A stretch of 64,000 nucleotides of DNA from Pseudomonas sp. Au-Pse12 (GTDB lineage: Bacteria > Pseudomonadota > Gammaproteobacteria > Pseudomonadales > Pseudomonadaceae): the NCBI RefSeq assembly GCF_021341665.1, contig NZ_JAJTTH010000013.1:62001-126000 (forward strand). The letters run 5' to 3'. Of the stretch, positions 53,285 to 62,330 are shown piece by piece. The position numbers were made by a program, and so were the translations under genes. Within the stretch, counting starts at the first letter, position 1; each line of letters opens with the position of its first letter. The notes under the pieces are model-generated. The model worked only from the letters and a program-made list of their open reading frames with translations. It was not told the origin of the DNA and ran no database searches.

Positions 53285-53368
53285 ATGACTAAGATGGCGT
53301 TTTTCTTGTTTGGATTTTTAGCCTTGACCATCGCGCTCGGTGCGCTTGCGACTATCTCTCCGACCTGA
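53285..53368 (+). CDS. 27-residue single-pass membrane peptide
   Basis: An ideal ribosome site (AGGAGG, five bases of spacing) precedes an ATG opening MTKMAFFLFGFLALTIALG and then ALATISPT and TGA. Positively charged Lys at the N-terminus, one hydrophobic helix, and a short polar tail give a classic small membrane protein. A terminator starts six bases after the stop. It lies in the 418-base gap after metE. Known small subunits such as KdpF or CydX do not match. Function is unknown. Confidence 0.65.
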   Translation: MTKMAFFLFGFLALTIALGALATISPT

Positions 53369-53373
53369 CCCCG

Positions 53374-53393
53374 GAGCCGTTCGCGGCTCTTTC
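53374..53393 (+). terminator. Rho-independent terminator after the small membrane peptide gene
   Basis: GAGCCG pairs with CGGCTC around the stable TTCG tetraloop, followed by a short T-run. It ends the 27-codon gene's transcript. Confidence 0.7.
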
Positions 53394-53448
53394 CGCACAT
53401 CCCCACGCAAACGGTGGCAGCCCGGCAAGTGCCGCCACTGTCTTGTAC

Positions 53449-54345
53449 TCACTTGGCAAATTTTCGCGCCCCGGCCACGCAGAGGATCACCGCCAGCGTG
53501 ACCCCGAGCATGCCCAGGCTGACCTGCTCATGCAGCAGGCCGGCGGCCAGGGCCAGGCCGAAGAACGGTTGCAGCAGTTGCAACTGGCCGACCGCGGCGA
53601 TCCCGCCCTGGGCCAGCCCGCGGTACCAGAAGACAAAGCCGATCAGCATGCTGAACAGCGACACATAGCCCAGGCTGACCCAGGCCGGCAGGCTGATGCC
53701 GCTGAAGGAGGCGGGCGTACTGAACAGGGTCAGCGCGGCCATCAGTGGCAGAGACAGCACCAGGGCCCAGGAAATCACCTGCCAGCCGCCCAGGGTGCGC
53801 GACAGTTTGGCGCCTTCGGCATAACCCAGGCCGCACACCAAAACGGCCAGGAGCATCAGCAGATCGCCCTTGGGCGAGGCCGCAAGCCCCTGGGACAGGG
53901 CATAGCCCACCACCAAGAGGCTGCCGAGCACCGAGAACAGCCAGAACACCGGGCGCGGCCGCTCGCCGCCGCGCAGCACGCCGAACACCGCCGTGGCCAG
54001 GGGCAGCAGGCCGAGGAACACGATGGAGTGGGCCGAGGTCACGTATTGCAGGGCCAGGGCGGTCAGCAACGGAAAACCCAGCACCACGCCCAGGGCGACG
54101 ATGGCCAGGGGCAGGAACTGTGCCTGGCTCGGGCGCCGCTCTTTGAACAGCAGCAGGATGCCCAGGGCCAGGAACCCGGCGATGGTGGCGCGGGCCACGG
54201 TGAGGAACAGCGGGTCGAACTCCAGCACCGCGACCCGGGTCGCTGGCAGCGAGCCGCTGAAGATCAGCACGCCGATAAAGCCGTTGAGCCAGCCACTGGC
54301 GGACTTGTCCAGGGTGGGGGATTGCAGGTTCGATGTCCGTTCCAT
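53449..54345 (-). CDS. EamA/DMT-superfamily transporter
   Basis: A 298-residue membrane protein with ten predicted segments and two EamA repeats. It is divergent from a MocR-type regulator whose start lies 92 bases away, a common arrangement in which the regulator controls export of an amino acid, pyridoxal-linked metabolite or analogue. The substrate is unassigned. Confidence 0.87.
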   Translation of the reverse strand: MERTSNLQSPTLDKSASGWLNGFIGVLIFSGSLPATRVAVLEFDPLFLTVARATIAGFLALGILLLFKERRPSQAQFLPLAIVALGVVLGFPLLTALALQYVTSAHSIVFLGLLPLATAVFGVLRGGERPRPVFWLFSVLGSLLVVGYALSQGLAASPKGDLLMLLAVLVCGLGYAEGAKLSRTLGGWQVISWALVLSLPLMAALTLFSTPASFSGISLPAWVSLGYVSLFSMLIGFVFWYRGLAQGGIAAVGQLQLLQPFFGLALAAGLLHEQVSLGMLGVTLAVILCVAGARKFAK

Positions 54346-54437
54346 TCAGGCAGTGCTCAAGAGGGGAGTGACCGCGGTGGCGGGGCTTGTGTCGGGAGCA
54401 TCCTAGGGCTGAAAATCAGCACAATCAAAAAATTGTC

Positions 54438-55787
54438 ATGGATACAGCCCCTATGGCCCGTGCCCGCTACAAGCAGCTGGTGGACGCTTTTGCCGCCGAC
54501 ATCCGTGCCGGGGTCCTGGCCCCCGGCACTCGCTTGCCCACCCATCGCCAACTGGCAGCGCGCGAGGGGCTGGCCCTGGTCACTGCATCGCGGGTCTATG
54601 CCGAGCTGGAGGCCATGGGCCTGGTCAGCGGTGAAACCGGGCGTGGCACCTACGTCCGGGAAACCGCCTTGCCCCCTGGCCAGGGCGTGGACCAGCAGGC
54701 CACGGCGGCGGGCACCCTGGACCTGAATTTCAACTACCCGGCCCTGCCCGGACAGGCCGAGCTGCTGCGCACAGCCTTGCGTCAGCTGGCTGCCACGGGA
54801 GACCTGGAAGCCTTGCTGCGCTACCAGCCCCATGCCGGACGTGGCCATGAACGGGCCACGGTGGCGCGGCACCTGGCCTGTCGCGGGCTGGTGGTGGAGG
54901 GCGAGCAGGTGCTGATGGTCAGCGGCGCCCAGCATGGCCTGGCGACCACGGTCATGGCCCTGCTCAAGCCCGGTGACGTGGTGGCGGTGGATGCCTTGAC
55001 CTACCCCGGGTTCAAGGTGGTGGCCGACGCGCACGGGCTGGAGCTGCTGGCCATTCCCCTGAGCGAGCAGGGGCCTGACCTCGATGCACTGCAGCGCCTG
55101 TGCCAACGGCGGCGGGTGCGGGCGGTGTACGCCATGCCGACCCTGCACAACCCCATGGGCTGGGTACTGGACCTGGCCTGGCGCCAGCGGCTGGTGGCGA
55201 TTGCCCGGGCGCACTCGTTGTTGATCATCGAAGACGCCGCCTACGCCTTCCTCGCGCAAGACCCGCCCGTCCCCCTGGCGGCGCTGGCGCCGGAGAGCAC
55301 GGTCTACATTTCGGGTTTTTCAAAGAGTGTGGCCACCGGCCTGCGGGTCGGTTATGTGGTGGCGCCGTTGACCTGGGTCGAGCGCATCGAACGCACGATC
55401 CGCGCCACCACCTGGAACACGCCGGGAGTGATGACCGCCATGGCGTGCGCCTGGATCGAGGACGGAACGGTGCAGCGCCTGGAGCAGGAAAAGCGCGAGG
55501 ACGCCACAGCCCGCCAGGCCCTGGCCCGTGAAGCGCTGACCGGGCTGGCCTGGGTCGGCCACGCGAGTTCCTATTTCCTCTGGTTGCCGCTGCCCGAGGA
55601 AGTCCGCGCCGACCAGGTGGCCCTGGCGCTGCTGCAGGAGAACGTCTCGGTGTCCACCGCCGAGCCCTTTGTCGGCGCCGGGCCGGTGCCCCACGCCATT
55701 CGCCTGGCGTTGGGCTCGGTGGGCCTGGCTGATCTGAGCGTGGCGCTGGCCAAGGTCCGGCAAGTGATTGGCCGTTACGCGTTCTAA
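54438..55787 (+). CDS. MocR/PdxR-family PLP-binding transcriptional regulator
   Basis: A 449-residue protein. Residues of about 5-75 form a GntR winged helix (APGTRLPTHRQLAAREGLAL). Residues of about 100-445 form an aminotransferase class I fold, with PLP-contacting VSGAQHGL, MPTLHNPMG, and the Schiff-base lysine in ISGFSKSVATGLRVG. Such proteins sense PLP or PLP adducts. The ATG at 54438 gives a normal N-terminus. The divergent DMT exporter is the likely target. Confidence 0.9.
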   Translation: MDTAPMARARYKQLVDAFAADIRAGVLAPGTRLPTHRQLAAREGLALVTASRVYAELEAMGLVSGETGRGTYVRETALPPGQGVDQQATAAGTLDLNFNYPALPGQAELLRTALRQLAATGDLEALLRYQPHAGRGHERATVARHLACRGLVVEGEQVLMVSGAQHGLATTVMALLKPGDVVAVDALTYPGFKVVADAHGLELLAIPLSEQGPDLDALQRLCQRRRVRAVYAMPTLHNPMGWVLDLAWRQRLVAIARAHSLLIIEDAAYAFLAQDPPVPLAALAPESTVYISGFSKSVATGLRVGYVVAPLTWVERIERTIRATTWNTPGVMTAMACAWIEDGTVQRLEQEKREDATARQALAREALTGLAWVGHASSYFLWLPLPEEVRADQVALALLQENVSVSTAEPFVGAGPVPHAIRLALGSVGLADLSVALAKVRQVIGRYAF

Positions 55788-55834
55788 AGCGGCAAGCGGC
55801 AAATTCCAGGCGTTGAACTTGAAGCGTGCCGCTT
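55787..55834. repeat. Long-armed intergenic inverted repeat
   Basis: AAGCGGCA right at the MocR gene's stop codon is repeated in inverse orientation as TGCCGCTT at 55827-55834. It is followed by more partly symmetric sequence and a T-run at 55850-55856. It resembles a common Pseudomonas intergenic repeat and may terminate the convergent MocR and chemoreceptor transcripts. Confidence 0.5.
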
Positions 55835-55854
55835 GAAGCTTATCGCTGCTTTTT

Positions 55855-57483
55855 TTAGAGCTTGAACTGGGTCACCAGGGCGTTGAGGTCCACCGCCAGC
55901 CGCGACAGTTCCTGGCTGGCGGCGTTGCTCTGGTTGGCCCCGGCCGAGGTCTGGGTCGACAGGTCGCGGATGTTGATCAGGTTGCGGTCCACTTCCCGGG
56001 CGACCTGGGCCTGCTCCTCGCTGGCGCTGGCGATCACCAGGTTGCGCTCGTTGATCATGGTGATGGCCTGGGTGATCTGGTCCAGGGCCAGCCCAGAGGC
56101 GCGGGCGGCTTCCAGGGTCAGGTGAGCGCGCTCGTTGCTGGTGCGCATGGCGCTGACCGCACCCTCGGTGCCTTCCTCGATGGTGTTGATCATGCTTTCG
56201 ATTTCCTGGGTCGACTGTTGGGTGCGATGGGCCAGGGCCCGCACCTCGTCGGCGACCACGGCAAACCCGCGTCCGGCGTCCCCGGCCCGGGCCGCTTCGA
56301 TGGCGGCATTGAGGGCCAGCAGGTTGGTCTGCTCGGCAATCGAACGGATCACTTCCAGCACCTGACCGATATTGCGCACGTCCACCGCCAGGTGCTCGAC
56401 CCGTTCGCAGGTCTGGGTCACGTCTGCCGCCAGCTGGCCGATGGAATCCACGGTGTGTTGCACCTGCTCGCGGCCGTGATGGGCGGTGCGGTCGGTTTCC
56501 TGGGAGGCTTCGGAGGTGCTCACGGCATTGCGCGCCACTTCTTCCACCGCGGCGGTCATTTCGTTGACCGCGGTGGCCGCCTGTTCCACTTCATTGCTTT
56601 GCTGGTGCAGGGTCTGGCTGGAATGTTCGGTGACCGCGTGCAACTCCTCGGCGGCGGAGGCCAGCTGGTTGGAGGAATCGGCGATCCGCTGCAGGGTGCC
56701 GCGCAGGCTGGCCTGCATGGTCTGCAGGGCGTGCAGCAGGCGCGCCGGTTCGTCCTTGCCGCTGACCGTGATGCTCTGGCCGAGGTCGCCGCTGGCGATG
56801 GTTTCCGCCACGGCCACGGCCTGGCCCAGGGGGCGCACGATGCTGCGGGTCAGCAGCAGGGCCAGGGCGATGGTCAGGGCCACCACGATCAGCATCATCA
56901 GCATGACCATGCCGATGGCGCCCTGGAACACTTCACTGCTGAGCTCCGCGGCGGCGACGCCACCCCGGGTATTGGTGTCGATGATCTCCAGCAGGTCCTT
57001 GAGCATGGCGTCGGCGTTGGCCAGGAACGGGCCGCCGTCGACGACGTCGATGGCCGCTTCCCTGTGGCCTTGGCGCACCAGTTCCACCACCCGGTGCTGG
57101 TCCTTGATATAGGCCGCCTTGGCGCTGAGAAAGCGTTCATAGGCCGAGCGCTCGTCGGCTTCGGTGATCAGTTTTTCGTAGACGTCTTGTTGACGATTGA
57201 GTTGCTCGTCGAGCTCGCCGACGCGTTTGAGCAGGGCCTGTACATCGTTGTTGTCGCGCACCACCAGCATGCGCAGGGTGATGGTACGGATCTGGGTGCT
57301 GGTCAGGGCCAGAGCGTTGGCGGCAATGATGGATGGCTGCCAGTTCTGGTCGACCTCAAGGGATTGCTGGTTCATGCGCCGCATTTCCAGCAACGAGAAG
57401 CCTCCCAGGCCCAGGGCCAACAGGGCGATCAGGGCGAAGCTCAACCCTGCGCGGCGGGAAATGTTCATCGTTCTCAAGAGCAT
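55855..57483 (-). CDS. Methyl-accepting chemotaxis protein
   Basis: A 542-residue chemoreceptor. An N-terminal membrane segment (about 8-30) is followed by a four-helix-bundle periplasmic sensor (about 35-190), a second segment (about 190-212), HAMP, and a long coiled-coil with the conserved hairpin (EQTNLLALNAAIEAARAG then GFAVVADEVRALA). It signals through CheW/CheA at the cell pole. AAGGAA precedes the ATG at 57483; the 70 codons before it are not receptor-like. The ligand is unknown. Confidence 0.9.
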   Translation of the reverse strand: MLLRTMNISRRAGLSFALIALLALGLGGFSLLEMRRMNQQSLEVDQNWQPSIIAANALALTSTQIRTITLRMLVVRDNNDVQALLKRVGELDEQLNRQQDVYEKLITEADERSAYERFLSAKAAYIKDQHRVVELVRQGHREAAIDVVDGGPFLANADAMLKDLLEIIDTNTRGGVAAAELSSEVFQGAIGMVMLMMLIVVALTIALALLLTRSIVRPLGQAVAVAETIASGDLGQSITVSGKDEPARLLHALQTMQASLRGTLQRIADSSNQLASAAEELHAVTEHSSQTLHQQSNEVEQAATAVNEMTAAVEEVARNAVSTSEASQETDRTAHHGREQVQHTVDSIGQLAADVTQTCERVEHLAVDVRNIGQVLEVIRSIAEQTNLLALNAAIEAARAGDAGRGFAVVADEVRALAHRTQQSTQEIESMINTIEEGTEGAVSAMRTSNERAHLTLEAARASGLALDQITQAITMINERNLVIASASEEQAQVAREVDRNLINIRDLSTQTSAGANQSNAASQELSRLAVDLNALVTQFKL

Positions 57484-57729
57484 GACTGTGTTCCTTGTGG
57501 CAGCAAAAAGTACAACCGGCGAAGCGAGTCGCGGTTTGCATCTGTGCGGTGCGCGGTGGAGCGAGGCTCCACGGCACCGTCGGCTTTTTGCACACAAGGT
57601 AGGCGGCAGGCGCATCTGATCGGCGCCTTGTCCGGCGCTTTCCAGGGATGACAGGTGGCATGGCCGGCCTGGAAAACCCGCCGATGATAGCACGGTGACA
57701 TCTATTTGCGGGCGCCTGGCCCGCGGCTT

Positions 57730-58611
57730 TCAGTGGGGTTCGCGGTGCAGGAAGCCTGCGATGGAGCGGGCGCTGGTCTCCGGGTCGACCTGCATGAAGC
57801 AGTGCTGGCCATCGATCACCTGGGTGCTCAGGTGCCGGTTGATGGCCGCCCAGCGCTTGATCGAACGGGCCACATAGGGGTAGCTGTCACGCCCGTGGAT
57901 CACCAGGCTCGGGGTCTTTACCTGGCGCAGCGAGCGCCACAGCCGGCGGGGGAAGGAGCTGTAGATGTCCACTTCGCGCTCGGGGGTGCATTTGAGCGCC
58001 ACTCCCTGCTCGTCGTCCTTCAGCCCGTGTTCGACATAGGCCGCCAGCGCGGCATCGCTCCAGCCCTTGAAGATGCCCCGGTTGGCCAATGCGGCCTTGG
58101 CGGCGGCGCGGTCCGGCCAGCGCTGGCGCCGGGCGGCGGCCTTGCGCGCCAGGGTGTGGCGGCGATTCAGGCCCAGGGCCGAAAGCACCCCCAGCGAGCC
58201 GATCATGCTCGGGGTGAAGATCACCGGGTCGAGCATCACCGCCTTGCGAAACAGTTGCGGGCGTTCAGCGACGATCAGGCAGGTCAGTACTCCGCCAAAA
58301 CTGTGGCCGACGGCATAGCGCGGCACCTCGCCATAGGCGCCGAGCCCGGCTTCGAAAGCCTCGGCCGCCAGTTCCGCAGTACGGTTCCAGCCGAGGAACG
58401 GGCCGCCGTGGTCGGTGTCGCCGTGGCCCTGGACGTCGCTGAGCCACAGGTCGAAGGACTCGGCCAGCAGCGCCAGCATCGGCTGGTAGGCCATCGAGCA
58501 GAAACCGTTGCCGTGCAGGAAGTGCAGCAGTGGCTTGCCCGAGGGCGCGGAGCGCAGGCCGCGCAGGGTGAAGCCTTCGGGGCAGGGGTAGGACCAGGGG
58601 AGCAACTGCAT
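57730..58611 (-). CDS. Alpha/beta hydrolase
   Basis: A 293-residue hydrolase with the oxyanion-hole HGNGFCS region, the nucleophile elbow GHSFGG, and a C-terminal QHCFMQVDPE containing the catalytic histidine; a lid domain lies between about 150 and 210. It has no signal peptide, so it is a cytoplasmic esterase or lipase-like enzyme of unknown substrate. AGAGG precedes the ATG. It is a single gene. Confidence 0.87.
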   Translation of the reverse strand: MQLLPWSYPCPEGFTLRGLRSAPSGKPLLHFLHGNGFCSMAYQPMLALLAESFDLWLSDVQGHGDTDHGGPFLGWNRTAELAAEAFEAGLGAYGEVPRYAVGHSFGGVLTCLIVAERPQLFRKAVMLDPVIFTPSMIGSLGVLSALGLNRRHTLARKAAARRQRWPDRAAAKAALANRGIFKGWSDAALAAYVEHGLKDDEQGVALKCTPEREVDIYSSFPRRLWRSLRQVKTPSLVIHGRDSYPYVARSIKRWAAINRHLSTQVIDGQHCFMQVDPETSARSIAGFLHREPH

Positions 58612-58698
58612 GGGGCCTCTATTGGCGCGGTGATCACAGCCGGGCATTGTCGATGGCGCGGCCCTTGAGTCAAGGGCCGATCCTGACCGAGTCCAGCA

Positions 58699-59220
58699 CT
58701 ACGCGGTCTTGAGCTGGCGAAACGACAGGCTGATGCGCTCGCCAGCGTCCGGCGCCTTGGGAATCGCGTGCAGCCAGTGCTTTTGCAACTCGTCGGACAT
58801 ATGCAGCAGCGAACCGCTGGCCAGGCTGTAGTCGAAGGTGGCGCCGCTTTGCTTGTGCCGGAAGACCATGGCCCGGGCATGGCCCAGGGAGACAATCACC
58901 ACCCCGGTGCCTGTCACCAACTGTTCATTGGCGTCGGAGTGAAAGCCCATGGAGGATTGGCCGTCGGGGTAGCAGTTGAGCAGGCAATTGTTGGGGCGAA
59001 AGCCCAGCAGTTGCTCGATCGGCCCGCACAGCTGTTCCAGCGCCTCGGGCATCGGCACCGCCGGGTAGGTGATCTGCGAATAGTCGTAGGGCGCGCCGAA
59101 GCTGGCGGTCTTGCGTGCCCGCATGCGCTCGTCCCACTGCACGCTGTCCTTGAGGTGGTTGAACAGCCGCTGCGGGTCGGCGATGAAGTCGGGGAAAAAG
59201 TCGATCTCGGGTGGATTCAT
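58699..59220 (-). CDS. AlkB-like Fe(II)/2-oxoglutarate dioxygenase
   Basis: A 173-residue dioxygenase of the AlkB branch. The iron ligands are in FHSDANE (His, Asp) and KHWLHAIP (His), and the 2-oxoglutarate-binding arginines are in RISLSFR. CLLNCYPDGQSSMG leads into the HxD. These enzymes remove methyl groups from nucleic acid bases or from protein. It has no helicase or DNA-binding partner here. It may share a transcript with the hydrolase gene downstream (87 bases). Confidence 0.88.
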   Translation of the reverse strand: MNPPEIDFFPDFIADPQRLFNHLKDSVQWDERMRARKTASFGAPYDYSQITYPAVPMPEALEQLCGPIEQLLGFRPNNCLLNCYPDGQSSMGFHSDANEQLVTGTGVVIVSLGHARAMVFRHKQSGATFDYSLASGSLLHMSDELQKHWLHAIPKAPDAGERISLSFRQLKTA

Positions 59221-59275
59221 TAGAGCGCTGCCAGTATTGAAAGGGGGGCAACTGCCGTGGGGCAGGGCCCGATCC

Positions 59276-59593
59276 TTATCGGTCCTTGATGTGTGCCTGG
59301 AGTGTGCCGCCTGCCACCGACTGGATGAAGTGCGCGGCCCTTTCGCCGAGGTCCGCCTGTGAGGCGCGGATCAGCAAGACCAGGGGCGCCAGGGACAGTG
59401 GGTCAATGTCCAGGCGTTGCTGGCTGGAGTCACGCAGTATCAGGGTCAGCTCGGTCCATTGCGCATCGTCGGCGGTCCGGCTGTCGCCATCGGAGTCCAC
59501 ATGGCAGCCGGCGCCCCACAGGTGCTCGGCAATCCGATAGAAAGCCGGGCGTGGTCCGGGATGATGGAGCAGCAGGGCGGAATCTGAGGGCAT
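59276..59593 (-). CDS. Small uncharacterised protein
   Basis: A 105-residue protein from MPSDSALLLHHPGP; an upstream in-frame start adds 13 residues without a ribosome site. The core reads like a real protein (WTELTLILRDSSQQRLDID and APLVLLIRAS), but I recognise no family. It lies 56 bases upstream of the AlkB-like gene on the same strand. Confidence 0.55.
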   Translation of the reverse strand: MPSDSALLLHHPGPRPAFYRIAEHLWGAGCHVDSDGDSRTADDAQWTELTLILRDSSQQRLDIDPLSLAPLVLLIRASQADLGERAAHFIQSVAGGTLQAHIKDR

Positions 59594-59699
59594 GAGGTCC
59601 GGTTCGGGCGAGGTGGCGTTCCAGGTCGGCAACGGTAGCTCGCCGCCGGCGCTCGGCGCAACCCGGGAAGGGGCTGGCCGGAGCGCTCAGCGTTGTAAT

Positions 59700-60425
59700 T
59701 CAGCCGCCATTGGCACTGAGGATGCTCGCCACCTGGCGCGGCTGGCAATTGAGGTAGGGCGAGGATTTCAGCCAGCGCTGGTCCGGGTACCAGGAGAACA
59801 TGAACTGGCCATCCTTGAGCTTGTCTATCACCTGGCGCGCCACTTGCGGGCGCACCGCCGGGCAGCCCTGGCTGCGGCCGATGCGGCCCTGGCGCTGGCT
59901 CCACAACGGGTTCACATAGTCGGCGGCATGGATCACGATGTCGCGGTCCCGGGCCCGGTCGTTGAAGCCGGGTTCCAGGCCGTCCATGCGCAAGGAGTAG
60001 CCATGGCTGCCTTCGTAGCTTTCCTGGGTGCGGAACAGGCCCAGGCTGGATTGGTAGCTGCCCAGGCGATTGGAGAACTGGGTGGCGAAGTTTTCCCCGG
60101 ATTTCTGCCCGTGGGCCACCAGGTCGCGCAGCACCAGTTTCTTGCTGCGCAGGTCGAAGATCCACAGGCGCCGGGCGGTGGACGGTTGCGAGTAGTCGAT
60201 GACCGCCAGGTGCCGGGCTTGCCGGGCGCCACTGCCGACTGCGCACTGCATCGCACTCAGCGCGCTTTTCAGGGCCTGGGGATTGAGTTCCGGGGCGGCG
60301 TGGGCGAGGCTGGCGTACAGCGTCGGGCTGCTGGTGGGATGAGCTTTGCTGGCGGCGAAAGAAGGCATGGAAAAGGCGCCCAGAGCAAGGACCGCCAAGC
60401 AGAATCGGCACAAGAAATTCAACAT
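59700..60425 (-). CDS. Murein L,D-transpeptidase-like protein (YkuD_2 family)
   Basis: A 241-residue protein with a signal peptide (cleavage after SFA). The catalytic region has VIHAADYVNP and the cysteine motif GRSQGCPAV, as in the L,D-transpeptidase fold of family PF13645. It acts in the periplasm on peptidoglycan. It is divergent from a second, larger L,D-transpeptidase gene 153 bases away, so the two may share regulation. Confidence 0.85.
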   Translation of the reverse strand: MLNFLCRFCLAVLALGAFSMPSFAASKAHPTSSPTLYASLAHAAPELNPQALKSALSAMQCAVGSGARQARHLAVIDYSQPSTARRLWIFDLRSKKLVLRDLVAHGQKSGENFATQFSNRLGSYQSSLGLFRTQESYEGSHGYSLRMDGLEPGFNDRARDRDIVIHAADYVNPLWSQRQGRIGRSQGCPAVRPQVARQVIDKLKDGQFMFSWYPDQRWLKSSPYLNCQPRQVASILSANGG

Positions 60426-60578
60426 GAATAGAGCGTCCCCATGGTCACTTTGGCTCCTGACGTCCTGTCGTTCCCCCGGCAGTCTGGTCTATATGTTTAA
60501 TGCCCAGGCTCGATTATTTTCCGCATCTGCCGTTATGGTTGGACGCCCGTCGGGCGCCCACGGATTGGAGTAAAGCAG

Positions 60579-62150
60579 TTGTTCAAAAAATCCGCATGTT
60601 ACTTGAGCCTGTGCCTGCTCGCTGCGCCATTGGTCGCGCTGGCCGCCGAGCTGTCACCGGGCTCGGCGAGCCCGATGCAAACCGCCCTGACGCAACTGGC
60701 CGTGGCTTGCCCGGCGTTGGCGCCGCGCCTGAATTCCCCTGACCAGCAGCTGTTGCAGGGGTTCTACCGGGAGCAGGGCGAACAGCAGGTCTGGGCGGTC
60801 GAAGGGCGCCTGGCCAGCTTGCAGGCGCAGTTGGCGCAGTTGGTGGACGACGGCCTGGACCCGGGGCACTACCGCCTGCCGCTGGCGAGCTCGGCGGGGG
60901 ACAGCCTGTGCAGTGACATCGATATCACCCATCAATATCTGCAAGCCTTGCAGGACCTGCACTACGGGCGCCTGGCGCAAAGTCGCTTCGAGCCGTTGTG
61001 GCGCGCCCAGCCGCTGCCGGACGATCGCCAGGGCGCGCTGTTGGCGATTGCCGTGCCGGGCATCGCGCACATCGCCACGGCCTTCGAGCAGGCGCGCCCC
61101 AGCCTTGAGCAATACCGCAATCTGCGCCAGGCCTATGCCCATGAACGCCAGCAACCCTTGCCCCAGTGGCAGGCCGTGGCCGGTGGCCCGTTGCTGCGTC
61201 CGGACATGCAGGACAAGCGGGTCCCGGACCTGGCCCAGCGCCTGTATCACGGCGGTTACCTGGCAAGCCCGGCGGTCAATCCGGACAACGCCTACAGCGG
61301 CGATCTGGTCAGCGCGGTGAAGAATTTCCAGCTCAGCCATTCGCTGCAGGCCGACGGCGTGGTCGGTGCCGGCACCCTGAAAGAGATGAACGTCAGCCCG
61401 GCCCAGCGCCGTGAACAGTTGCGCATCAACCTCGAACGCTTGCGCTGGCTGGCCCAGGATTACGAACCGAACCTGGTGCTGGTGAACGTCGCGGCGGCGC
61501 AGTTGACCTTCTATCAGCATGACGCCGTGGTCTGGCAGACCCGCACCCAGGTCGGCCGTGCCGAGCGCCAGACGCCGTTGCTGAAATCCCAGGTCACGCG
61601 GCTGACCTTGAACCCCACCTGGACCGTGCCGCCGACCATTCTCAAGGAAGACAAACTGCCGGAAATCCGCCGTGACCAGGGCTTCCTCAACCGCCAGAAC
61701 CTGCAGGTGCTGGACGCCAACGGCCAGCCTCTGGCCGCCGAGGACATCGACTGGGAACGCCCGGGCAATATCCTCCTGCGCCAGGGCGCCGGCCCGCGCA
61801 ACCCACTGGGGCGCATCGCCATTCGCTTCCCCAACCCGTTCTCGGTGTACCTGCACGACACCCCGAGCCAGGCCCTGTTCAGCAAGGGGCCGCGGGCCTT
61901 CAGCTCGGGCTGCGTACGGGTCGAACAGGCGCTGCAACTGCGTGACTGGCTGTTGAGCCCGGCGGAACGGCTGCGCACCAACGACCTCCTGGCCACCGGC
62001 CTGACCCACGAATTCCGCCTGGCCAAGCCGGTGCCGATCCTGCTCAGCTACTGGACGGTGCAGGCCGACCGCCATGGGCAACTGCTGTATGCCCCGGACA
62101 TCTACGGGCATGACCAGGTGCTGTCGACGGCGCTGGGCAGCAAGATCTGA
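60579..62150 (+). CDS. L,D-transpeptidase, YcbB/LdtD-like
   Basis: A 523-residue protein with a signal peptide (cleavage after ALAA), a peptidoglycan-binding domain (about 240-275; SAVKNFQLSHSLQADGVVG), and a C-terminal YkuD domain with HDTPSQALFSKG and the catalytic Cys in AFSSGCVRVEQ. It forms 3-3 cross-links in the periplasm. TTG is the start, with GGAG eight bases upstream; no ATG fits. Length matches the LdtD branch. Confidence 0.88.
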   Translation: MFKKSACYLSLCLLAAPLVALAAELSPGSASPMQTALTQLAVACPALAPRLNSPDQQLLQGFYREQGEQQVWAVEGRLASLQAQLAQLVDDGLDPGHYRLPLASSAGDSLCSDIDITHQYLQALQDLHYGRLAQSRFEPLWRAQPLPDDRQGALLAIAVPGIAHIATAFEQARPSLEQYRNLRQAYAHERQQPLPQWQAVAGGPLLRPDMQDKRVPDLAQRLYHGGYLASPAVNPDNAYSGDLVSAVKNFQLSHSLQADGVVGAGTLKEMNVSPAQRREQLRINLERLRWLAQDYEPNLVLVNVAAAQLTFYQHDAVVWQTRTQVGRAERQTPLLKSQVTRLTLNPTWTVPPTILKEDKLPEIRRDQGFLNRQNLQVLDANGQPLAAEDIDWERPGNILLRQGAGPRNPLGRIAIRFPNPFSVYLHDTPSQALFSKGPRAFSSGCVRVEQALQLRDWLLSPAERLRTNDLLATGLTHEFRLAKPVPILLSYWTVQADRHGQLLYAPDIYGHDQVLSTALGSKI

Positions 62151-62173
62151 CGCGGCTCTACAGGAAAGCCGAC

Positions 62174-62201
62174 CGTGGCGAGGGAGCTTGCTCCCGCTGG
62201 G
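62174..62201. repeat. Single Pseudomonas REP unit
   Basis: The unit with core GAGGGAGCTTGCTCCC is the same as one arm of the pair at 29985-30116. It follows the LdtD-like gene by 24 bases. Confidence 0.8.
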
Positions 62202-62282
62202 TGGCGTAGCCACCCCGAGGCCCTTATAGCGCTCTGGTGCGAGCGGGTTCGCTGGCCCCGATAACTTCAGCGCAAGCAAAAA

Positions 62283-62319
62283 AAAACGCCGCGGCGCCTG
62301 AATGGGCACGCGGCGTTTT
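62283..62319. terminator. Bidirectional Rho-independent terminator
   Basis: AAAACGCCGCG (62283-62293) pairs with CGCGGCGTTTT (62309-62319). It separates the convergent LdtD-like and amidohydrolase genes and can end both transcripts. Confidence 0.9.
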
Positions 62320-62330
62320 CATGGTGGGGT

